Shown piece by piece: positions 24,463 to 36,400 of a stretch of DNA of 64,000 nucleotides (position 1 is its first letter; every line of letters begins with the position of its first letter). The position numbers were made by a program, and so were the translations under genes. The notes beneath the pieces are model-generated. The model had not been told where the DNA came from and searched no databases. It saw only the letters and a list, made by a program, of their open reading frames with translations. Source of the DNA: Planococcus citri (lineage: Eukaryota; Arthropoda; Insecta; Hemiptera; Pseudococcidae); contig NC_088680.1 of NCBI RefSeq assembly GCF_950023065.1, positions 66,873,350 through 66,937,349 on the forward strand, written 5' to 3'.

Positions 24463-27400
24463 GACATCGTGGACTCGTTACCGCCCGGGTTGTTGGAGGG
24501 GCGCCCCGCTGGCAACTCTTTCTTGCTTACATCTCAACAGGTAAACCGAATTCTACCCTCGAGCACGTATTTTTCACCTATCGAGACACCTTTCATTCAA
24601 TCAACCGTTTGTTTATTTACAGTTGCAACAACTGCAGCAACATCTACAAGCTGCGGCGGTGGCAAGTGCTAGTCAGCAACATCAGCAAACCGAACAAGTT
24701 GCAACTGCCAGTGGTGGCATAACATTAGCTTTCAATCACGCTGCTGTAAGTATTCGTGAATTTGTCGAAGAAGTACGTGAATTCGAATCTCATCAGTGGA
24801 TGGATTTTCTGATGGGTTTTGTGCATTTCAGGGAGGTGGAGCCGGTACGCTGACACCCCAGTTTTTGTTAACTCCTCAAGCAACTCCAAGTTTCGCCGCA
24901 TATCCTGTCACTTCAGCAGCTCAACATACTACGAGTATACAACAAGTACTGCAACATCATGTTAGACAGTCCAGCATCCTTCAATCTACTATACAACAGG
25001 TATACATGCGTATCTGTTGATGTTTTGTTGCGGTTTTCGCTTCTCTTAGATCAGTCGCACTGAAGTTGATGGTTTGAAAATTCACATTTGCACGTTTTTT
25101 TTCAATTTTTGGATATTTTTTATCAAAAGTAGACTTTTCTGTTGGTTTTTCTTTTTGCTGAGTATTTTTCACGAGTAGTATTTTTTTTATTTATTTTTTT
25201 TTTGTTCAAATATCGAGCTATTTGCTTTTTTAATTTTGTAACAAATTTTTCGCGCTGATTTTCGATACTTTGAATGGAGTGTGTTTTGATTTGTTTTCTT
25301 GTATTTATTTGTGTTTGCATGGTTTTCAAATTGGTAGATTTTAATATTGCAAACCATCTTATGGTTTGAAATTTTTACCCACGTTGGTAAGACTGTCGAG
25401 TTGAAGTATTTCTAAATGAGGGATATTTTCCCCATGACCGAAAAATTCTTCTGTTAACGGATTACATTTTTTCCTTCAGTTTAATGCAAAATTATCATCT
25501 TTTATTTTCGAAATTTCGAGTAAAAAGTCTAATAAAAAATAAAATGTTGAAATTGTTGAAAAATTTGGTGGAATTCTTACTGCAATCGATGTGCGTCTTG
25601 AGAAGGATGAAGATTTCGACTTTATTGACGGGTTTTCTGAAATTACACAGGTTGGCCCATCGCAAATGCAAGCGCAGTCGTTTGCAGAAGCGAATAATGG
25701 AATTATTAACGGTAATAGTAAATGTTATCCGGTATCTCCGGCTTCTCCCTTTTCATCTCGATCTCTTACGCCCTCCCCTCAACACACAGTCTATCAACCG
25801 GTGAGTACAATTCTGAAATATTCTACCGTTCAAGTGTCGTTCTAATAAAAATGCATTCGTGAAATATTAATATGAAATAAATAAATAAATTTTACAGGTG
25901 ATGAGCGCCACGGGGCCTGTTCTTCAGTTGTATCAGCCAGCAACAGCAACACGTGCTACCACGGGTGAGTTATGCTAGTTGAAAAAAAGCACACTTGCCA
26001 AATGCTCGTAATTAATTCCTTGTGTATTTGTTTAGTTGCGACAGCTGCGATTACACCGCAGCCAAAGAACAAGCCCCCGCAGCAAATCCTACCTAAACCT
26101 ATCACCAATATTATGACTCAAACGGCAATCAAACCTCAGCCGACCCAAACTAGTGCTCAAACTGCCGGAACTCTGCTGCTGAATCAAGTACGTTGGATTG
26201 ATCTCAGAATGGTCGACTTTTTTAGCCTCAGTCTCAATGTTGAGAGGTTATGATACGAGACCCTTTCTCACGTTTTTTTTTTGTGGTACACGTGGAAATT
26301 ATGGGAATGTGTCGAAAGTAAAAATTACCTCAGATGGCGGAGAATTGGAATATTTGCATTACGTCCATTATAATACGTTGAATAGCAGTTGCCATCTGGC
26401 AGAACATCACGTGATCTGACACGTGGGAACCTTAACGACGAGTTTGGAAAAGGCACCGTTCGATTGCATCCCTTTCCTTTTGTTTTTGTAGTCTTTATGT
26501 TTTTTGCCAGATGACGATTGTGTTAGATGTATTATTTTTTATTATGTCGTAATTACTTTCGCTTTCAATTTTCCTCTCCGTCTGAGACTGAGGCTAGGTT
26601 ATGCGAATTTTTCACAAAATCAGGAATCCAAATCCGAGATCCCTCGAACGCTATATGTATTTTTTTTTCACATTTATTTTATTTCTACGATACGATTATT
26701 TTTCAGATGATCCCAAATGCGGGCGTCATCGTGGGACAGCAGACGAGCACCGGCGTTCAAATCATCCTGAAATCTCCCTCACCCCAACCATATTCTGCTT
26801 CAGTTCCTAAAGCTCAAGTTGTTGTCAGCAGTAACGGGACGTTAACGACATCACCAAATACTGTTTTCGTGCAAGCTAATCGTTCTCAACCGCAACAAGT
26901 ACGATTATATTTTGACCTACGTAAAATGCGAATTAAGCGCCAATATTCCGAACTAATCTGGGCCTACTATGATTTTCGCAGGTTGTACGCTTAATAAATG
27001 GGCAAAGTTTACAATTACAACAAGTGCAAACTTCGTCCGGTCTGGCGCTTGTGGCAGTTCCTTCGATTCAGCCGACTTTGCAGCAAGCAACGTCGACGCA
27101 CACGGCTACCGTAGTTCCTTCAGTCGCCACGGTACCTGTGCAAACTTCGGTTTTCAATCAAAATGTGATAAAAAAGACTACCAATCATGTTAATAGTAAT
27201 AGTAACTTTACGAGTAATCAATTTAGCAATATTAGTTCCGTACATAGCAACTCGACGACTACACATAGTAAAAAGAAAAAGAGAAAGGAGGAAGAAACCA
27301 CCAAACTCGATCTCGCTAATTTAATTAAAATTTCCGGTAAATACGCACCTTTCGAGTAGAATTTGTTCAGAAATTAGTGATTTAGAAAAGCTAACGTATT

Positions 27401-30400
27401 GTTTTCTGTTTTGGGGTAAAGGTATCGACGAAGAAGACGGAGCACCGACGCCATCTTCCATATCGAGTACTACGTCGTCGATGTCTTCTTTATCTTCGTT
27501 ATCTTCAAGTCCTTCTGTATCTTCTTCTCCTCCTGTCTCGTGTACCGTTCAAACACAGTCTCCTCCAGTGCTCGCCTATCAAACTCAACGTGCACATGAA
27601 CCGCAAACCAATCATTATCAATCCGAACAGCAAACATTTCATCAAAAAAATCAGTTCTCGTCGCGGCCATCAACGCCTAAACAAAACGGCGGCGCACCTT
27701 TAATAGCTCAATTACAGACTCCGGCCACACAGCAGGTAATTGCGACGGATTTTTTTGACCCAATCGTAGTGTTACCGAGGGTTTCTTCGAGGCCTAAAAT
27801 GGAGTACATAATACTGCGTCGAATGGCGAACGGACGTATCGCTTATTTCATTAGATAACGAATATCAACAGGTGCTAAAAGGAAAGGGAAAGAAAACGGT
27901 TGACGTTTATATTCAATTATCAGTTTGTTGATAAGTTACGCACTCGAAAAAATACTCCCTTTTAAATTGGCTCTTTTGTTTCGACTAAAATATTCCAAAT
28001 ATTTGTTTTTTCAATTGTTGGTTATCGTAGTAAAATTTTAGAAATGGGTTTGATTCGTAAATTTCAACTTGGAGATGCAGTTTTTACCGTTCGTAGATAG
28101 TAATTTTCTCTTATTTTTCAGTGTGGATTACGTTTTTCAATCGGTGAAGATGGTCAAGTGATTTTGCAACAACAACAACCACAAATACCATCACAGGTAA
28201 AATACAGACTTGATTCTAAGTATGTATAGTTTACAAGTCGGTCGACGTAATAGGGTTATAAGCAATGTACTTGTCATTCTCTCTGAATTCAATAGTCATA
28301 TTTTGAAGAAATCTAGTATCTAAGAAACCACTCGAGATGTTCAGCAACGATTTAAACAAGAATACGATTTTTGGAAACATCAAGGTCTGAAACACCCCAC
28401 TATTAAAATTTCAGCTGCACAAATTGATTTTTCGATTTTTGGCGAATTTTTGAAAATCAAAAAATCTTGATTTTCTGAAATTACTTTCTGGTTTTTTTTT
28501 CATCTTGATGCACTTTTTCAGTTAAAATGATGGGAATGAATTCTAACAAATCGAATTCCACTATTTTCAACAATTCTGGAGCCTCCGGTATGATTTTTGA
28601 TGTTTCCAGAGTTTTCAAATTTCTCCAGAAGGTGTCGAAATTAATTTGGCCGTTCAATAATGGGATTTAGACTTATTTTCGGGCTCATTCGACGAGTTAG
28701 CTTACAGATTGAGGTTATTTCCAGCTGGACACCTCCAGTGTGTGTTTTTTAACTGCAAAGCGTCCCATAATTGAAATTTAAGCTGAATAAATTGATTTTT
28801 CGATTTTTGGCGATTTTTAAAAAATCTAAAGTTGACCATTTTTGGCGATTCGTTGCTTTTTTTTAAATTTCGTTATGTAGTGAACTAATCAAAACTTCGA
28901 ATTTCACTATTTCCCGCCATTCTGGAGCTTCCAGCGCGATTTTCGATCTCTCTGGAATTTTTGAATTTCTCCAGAAGGCTCGAAAATTGATTTCGTCAGC
29001 TGAAAATCGATTTTTTGCTTATTCTGAACCTGTTTAACGAGTTTGTCTTTTTTTGGGTCGATTTCCAGTTGGACATCTAAAGTTTTTTTTTTTTACCAGC
29101 ACGTTTTTTACAAGTCGAGAAATTCAAAAAATGTCTGTTCGTTGGAAAATTCCTAAAATTTGTTCAAATATCTGAATCTTTTCTGAAATCAATTTTACAA
29201 AATTGAATTTTAGCATTTCGGCTGATTCTGCAGCCTTAAGCATACTTTTCGAATTCTCCGGGAGGCTTGGAAATCAACTTTGGTGTCTAAAAATTGATCA
29301 ACCGTCGGATGAAGACTTCGAGTGTGTTTTTCTGACCATTTTATTGACTTGGTGTAAAATAATAATAATTAAAATTGTCCTAAATGTTGATAAACCGGTT
29401 GAATAGATCCAGAATGAGCCACATCTCGATTTTTTGCTACCTAAATTAATTTTCGCGTATTCTAAATTAATTTAAAAATTCTGACGAAATCAAAAATCCA
29501 GCCAAAGACTCCAGAATGGCCCCGAAGATGCTGGAATTTGGCTTTGGGAGATTCGATCTCATGTCAGCTTCGTAACGGATTTGAATCATTTTTCATTGGA
29601 GAGGTCCATTTTTAAAAAAATACATGTAATTTTCAGGAAATCGCCATTTTTGAATTTTTGAAAATTGACCGAAAATTAAGAAATAAATTTGGGTAGACGA
29701 AGTTTTGGTTTTAGTGGTTTTATACCATGCGTTTTGAAAGGGGAAAAAAATGCATTTTCGTCTGTCTAAAAATTTATCGTGTATTGATGGGAGGGAGCAG
29801 CTCATCTTCGATTGACCATAAAGCTGCAAAGAATTGTGCTGGTGAGGGAGCAAAACTTGTTTCAAATTTTTCATGTCGAGTGACTTTCCAAATCCAAATT
29901 TGAAATCAACATATTTGCTCGAAAACTTCAGATTGACTGCAGTCAAGGAGGGGGGGGGGCAAAATTCAAAAAAAATTGGTTTCCATGTCAGGTGTCTGAG
30001 TATGTGTATTTTGACCTCTGGAATTCAGTTTTGGGATCAATTTGCTGAAAAGCTACGAAGGAAAGGGAGAGGGGGGAAGGTAAAGTTCCAAATTTCCTAA
30101 TTTTCCCTGTTCAGTGTCAAAGTGTTTGTGTCTATCATTGTGTAGTAAGTTGATATTTTTATTCAACGCTCCTAAAAAATTTATAAACCATCTTATATCA
30201 CATGATTTCTCAATTTTCCGAAAATTTCGAGGAGTAAGGGGGGGTGGAAGGGTTGAATCGAATAAATAAGTCTATATTCGTATCAAACGCCTCCGAAAAC
30301 ATATGAAACGATATGTCACTCGATATTTTACAATTTTTTGCATTTTGACCAAAATTTTGGGGCCCTGGACCTCCAAATTTTGGGGAATTTTATCGTGAAA

Positions 30401-33400
30401 AGTTCTAAATTGTAAATATCATAAAAATGTATGCTTCTTGGATTTTTTTCAAAATGTTGACAAAATTTTTCTAGCGTTTGAAAGTTGAGCTTTCTCTAGA
30501 AAGCCCAGTTCTGAACTTTTCTTGGGGTACGAAGCCCCAAACCCCAAAAATTTGGGTAAAAATGTTGAGAAATATCAAATAGTGAGTGACTTATCGGTTC
30601 ATACGTTTACAAGAGGGCTCAATTCGAATATCAATTCATTTTTTTGAGTCGACCTCTCTAACGCTCTCCTTCTCTACCTCAACCCTTTTGAGCTTTTTTA
30701 GTTAATGAATTTCAGAATTGGATTTGAGAGGTCAAAGTTAATGTAACTCTATAGTTATCGTTTTTTATATGATTTTCTGTAAATTAAAACCCCGATTTGT
30801 TTTATTTTTACAGCAGAGTGTTACTGCAAGCGTCGCAGCAGCCGCTCAAACTCAACTCGCGCAATTGGTGGCAGAACATGGAGGCCATATTTTACAAGTA
30901 CGTACTGCTGAAAAGATTCTTCCTCGATTTTTTTGGTCGTTTTTCATTTATTACGTGTAAATGTCTCGTTTCGTGTTCGCAGACTGCTGTGCTGAGTTTA
31001 ACCGGCAGCGAATCGATAGTGTTAAAAACACCGACGGGATTCGCGTTACGTCAATCGCCTCAACAAGTGGTTCTCCAACGCGCATCAGGCAATCCGACGG
31101 CGAACGTGGTGCTAGCATCGTCGGATCCGTCCGCAATGCAGAATCATCAGACCACAAACGGAGTCCGAATACTGACCGATGTCGGCGGCCTGAATGGGCT
31201 AGCCGGTAAAGTACTGCTATCCGGCGGCACCGTCCAGGACCATCATCAAAATCGAGTACAAATCGTCGCAGCTGCTGCCGGAACCGTTCACCATCAAAAC
31301 CCGAACACGGTTTCGCTGACGTCGGAACAGCAACGCGTGCAGATTGTGACCGCAGCTACGGCGACCGGTGTGCCGGATTTGGGCGGTATGTCGTTGACGA
31401 CGACTACCGAGCAGCAAAATCATTTACAAATTTTAACCAGTGTTCCTAGCGCGACGACCGAATTATCGTTGACCGAGCAGCAACATCAAAATCGTATGGA
31501 GATTATATCGAATGTTCCTAGCGGCGCGGCGACCTCGTCGACCGAGTCCAAAAACCGTATACAAGTTATACCGAACACGAGAACGGTTTCGCTGACCGAG
31601 CAACTCGTGTCCGAACAGATTCTGACCAATGTTCCTAGTTCGTCCAGCATACACGAGCAAAATTCTCGGATGATTTTCCAGCAGCAACATAACGCTACGA
31701 ATTCAACGCCGGATAACGTACATATTTCATCGAGCGAGCGAACCGATACGATGCATATTACATCGGCGACGGCGGTAGCCGCCGCTAGCGCGTGCGAAAC
31801 GCAAACCACAGCCGGGAAAGTACGCGTGGTCACCGCCAATCTACCTCAAACGTATTCGATAGCGTTGAACGAGCAAAATAGATACCAACTTATCGCCAAT
31901 CCGCCGGCGACGGCCGAATACACCGTCGAAGAGAAACCCGCCGATGGTCTGAACCAAAAACTCGAACAGCAGATTAATTTCAACGAGCAACGAATACAGA
32001 TCACTTCGGAAAGCGCCAGCTCCGATCATCAAGCTCAACAGCTTCAGCAGAGCCATCGAATAGCCGATAATCAGAACCGGTTTCACGTTATTTCCAACGT
32101 CGAACAGCAACGTTTCATGCAGGTGAACGAGGAACAGAATCGTATCATCGTAGCGTCGAGTATCGAACACCAAAGAGTGCTGAACACGACCAGCGCAGCC
32201 GTCTACAACGAGCAGCAGAATCATCACGTGCAAATGGTGACGAACGGCGGCGGCGGCGATCAGCAGAGCTTGCTGCAGCAGCTATCCGAAGAGCAACGTA
32301 AAATACACATTTTCACCAACGTGCCGACGCAATCGGTCACTCAACAGCAACATCGTATCGTGCAGCTGAACGAGCACCAGAAATTAATGGTGAAAAACGT
32401 GGACGGCTTATCGGAGCAGATTCTTTTACAGCAACATCAACAACAACAGCAACAATTACAGCAGCAAAAAATACCAACGTCTACGAATCAGTTGAGTTTC
32501 CAACAACAGCATGGCGTTAAAGTGAGCTCGACAACGACGACGACGACGACAGCGGCAGCAGCAGTAGAAACAAAGTTACCAGAGAATAACGACGGCACGA
32601 CGTCGATTGCGATTGGCTCTTGCGACGGGTCGAATAACGCCGGCGGTAGATTCGCCGGTCAGTATTTAATGCAACACGGCAAGCTAACGGCGACCGAATG
32701 TAGCCCACCGATGAAATCACCTTCGTCGTCGCGTTGTAATTCGTTCAACAACAACACGGGTAGCACAACGATACACGTGTCGATGAACGGTAGCGCGACC
32801 ACGATACATCAGAATTTCAATACCAATAATAATAATAATAATAATGCTAATAGTAATAATAATATTAAATCAAACGCTCGTACCAACGTGGCGTGTTCTC
32901 CGTCGTCTGTGATAAGCCCTCGATGCACTCCTTCTCCTCATAGTCCTCATTTCAACCAGCAGCAGCAACAGCAACTGCAAAGTATCAAAAGCCCTTCTTC
33001 GGCCAATCACTCGTCGCCGCAACCTCCGGCGGTAATTGTCGCCTCGACGCAAAACATCATCAGCTCGTGTTTTACAAACAGGCCGAATTTAACGGTCGTC
33101 ACGCAATCTAGTCCTATGTCGGTGGCCAATAATCAAAATCAACTCGATCAGCAGAATGCAGGAGGCCCTCCTCACGCGCAAGTCAAACCGTGCCCGGCTG
33201 TGATATCTCATTCGAACGTCTCCGGCGTCCTAGGAGCTGCATCTGTTCAACAAACAGTCGTCGGGAATTGTCTACTACAACAGCAGCAAGATTTCACCAA
33301 TGATCGATTCGTACAACCTTCGTTGGCTAGTCCGTCCTCGCAAGTCGCCGAACAACTGCAGAACCAGCAGCAGTTGGTTAACAGTCCTCCTGTATCGAAT

Positions 33401-36400
33401 TCGTTTCTCGATAGCATCGTTCAATCGCATCCGAATATATCGATCAATAAAACCGGTATCGTGCAGCCGTGCTCTAAGCCGTATGTTATGCGAGCCAAGA
33501 AACCGAAAAAATCAGCAGTCGTTAAACCGATGGTGTTCCAAAGTGACGATAAAGACAAATGCCACGATGGTCCAGCTTGCCTGAATCCGGTCGCCTCGAA
33601 CGATGGATCTCATGTCGGCGGAGTTGTGCAAAGGGTGCAAACTATTCAACTGACGCCGCAAAAGCAACAGGTAAGGGTAGATTCAACTGACTCCGCAAAA
33701 GCAACCGGTAAGGGTAGATTCAACTGACTCCGCAAAAGCAACCGGTAAGGGTAGATTCAACTGACTCCGCAAAAGCAACAGGTAAGGGTAGATTCAACTG
33801 ACTCCGCAAAAGCAACAGGTAAGGGTAGAGGATTTCAAGTGGTTTTTTTGCGCCGGAAGTCTGTTCTGAATTTGTTCGATACTGATCGGTGAAATTTGGC
33901 CAAGTTTAGTGAAAATTGTTCGTCAAGATCACATGAAAACGTAAAATACATCAAATTTGGAAAAGTTGGGCAAAATTTCCATTTTTTGTGGAATTGAGCA
34001 AAATTTACAAAACATGAGAAATTTTAGTAAAAATTGGAAAAGTGTTGAAAACTTGTCAAAATGACTCAAAAACACTCCAAAAAATATATGTTCTTTGAGT
34101 AATTTTGAGGAATTTCGTGTCCAAAATTGGGTGTTGATTTTTGGTTTTTCTGAAGATGTGCTATGTGTGGTATGTGACCTATCAAAAAGGGTTAAAATTT
34201 CACGAGGAATTCCAATATTTTGACAAAAGTATTTTTCGAGCAAATTTTGAAAATTTTTGAGCCCAAAATGGGGGTCACGAAGCTACGATTTTTGGGATTT
34301 TTGGGTGTTTTTGATTTACAAGAAATGCAAGTATTTTAACGAAAATATTTTTTGAACATTTTTTAAGAATTTGAAGCTAAAAATTTCTGAAGAAGCCTTC
34401 AATCTATCAAAATGGATTAAAATTTCGCGAGGAAATCAAATATCTTGACGAAAGTGATTTTTGATCTATTTTAAAGAATTTTGAGCTCAAAATGATGGTC
34501 ATGAATGTCAAAATTTTTGGCATTTTTTAAAAAGTGTCTTGCAATCTATCAAAATGGGTTGAAAATTTGCCAAAAAAAATAAAGTGCTCTTATGAAGATA
34601 TTTTGAGCAATTTTGAAGAGTTTAAGGCTAGGATTTTTAAAATTTTTGAGTTTTTTTTTGAATAAGTGCCATACAATGTATCAAAATGGCTTAAAATTTC
34701 ACGAGAAATGCGAATATTTTGACGAAAATTCTGTTTTGAACATTTTTAAAGATTTTTGAGCCCCTATGAAAAATATAAAACCCAAAATTGGGTTATGATT
34801 GTTGGGTTTTTTGAAAATGTGCCATGCGTGGTATCAAAATGGGTTAAAATTTTGCGAGGAATTGTGATATTTTGATAAAAGTGTTTTTCGAGCAATTTTC
34901 AAAAAAAATTTAGGCCAAAAGTAGGGGGGGGGGGGTTCTTGATTTTTTGGATTTTTGGGTGTTCTTGAAAAAATGCCATGCAACGTATCAAAATGGGTTG
35001 AAATTTTGCAAGGAATGCAAATATTTTAACGAAAATATTTTTTGAACATTTTTTAAGAATTTTGAACCCGAAAATTTCTGAAGAAGTGTCCTTCGATCTA
35101 TCAAAATGGATTAAAATTTCGCGAGGAATTCAAATATTTTGATGAAAGTGATATTTGAGCAATTTTAAAGAAATTTTGAGTTTAGTCATGAATATCAAAA
35201 TTTTTGGAATTTTTGAAGAAGTGTCTTGCAATCTAATGAAAATATTTTGAGCAATTTCGAAGAGTTTTAGGCCTGGATTTTTGAAATTTCGAGTTTTTTT
35301 TTTTAATAATTGTCATACAATGTATCAAAATGGTTAAAAATTTGCGAGGAATTCCAATATTTTGACAGAAGTATTTTTTGAAAAATTTTGAAAATTTTTG
35401 TGCCCAAAATGGGGGCCATGATTTTTGGGTGTTTTTGAATAAGTGCCTTCGACCTATCGAAATGGGTTAAAATTTCGCGAGGAATTCAAATATTTTGATG
35501 AAAGTGATTTTTGAGCAATTTTGAAGAAATTTTGAGCTCATAATTTACTGCAGAATGTCAAAATTTTTGACAGTGTCTTGCAGTAAGTATATCAAAATAG
35601 GTTGAAAATTTACCAAAAAAATCAATTATTACTATGAAAATATTTTGAAGAGTTTTAGGCCAGGATTTTTGAAGTTTTTGAGTTTTTTTTTTTTTTGAAG
35701 AAGAAGTGCCATTCAACAACGTATCAAAATGGGTGAAAAATTCAAATATTTTGACAAAAGTATTTTTTGAACATTTTGAAAAATTTTGAACCCAATATGG
35801 GGGCCACGATTTTTGGGATTTTTGGGTGTTTTTGAAGAAGTGTCATGCGACCTATCAAAATGGGTCAAAATTTCGCAAGAAATGCAAATATTTTGACGAA
35901 AAAATTTTTGAACATTTTTGAAAAATTTTGGATCTTATAATTTTGTCACGATTTTTAGTATTTCTGAAAAATTGCCCTTCGACCTATCAAAATGGGTTAA
36001 AATTTCGCGAGAAATTCAAATATTTTGACGAAGATACCTTTTCAACATTTTTGAAGAATTTTGAGCCCAAAATTAGGTCATAATTTTTGATATTTTTGAA
36101 AAAGTGCTACGATATTTATCAAGATGGGTTGAAATTTAGCGAAAAATTCGAATTTTTCAATGAAAATAATTGTTGAGCAATTTTGAAGAATTTTGAGCTC
36201 AAAACTGGATTATGATTTTTCAGAATTTTTGAAGAAATGCCATGTGGCCTATCAAAATGGGTTGAAATTTTTTGGGTAATTCAAATATTTCAACAAAAGC
36301 GTTTTTAAGCCATTTCGAAGCATTTTGAGCGCAAAAATGGGGCACGATTTTCACGAATTTTTGAAGAAATATATATTTTTTGTCATTTATTCGTGTTTCT

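Noticed and set aside
24456..24722. ORF read in the second frame of BICRA exon 1
   Set aside because: Joining to exon 2 in that phase meets a TAG within 17 codons, whereas the DSLPPGLLEG frame joins openly.
31217..33052. Several minus-strand ORFs of 60-130 codons rich in Arg/Leu
   Set aside because: Shadows of the CpG-rich, Gln-coding BICRA exon 12 on the opposite strand.
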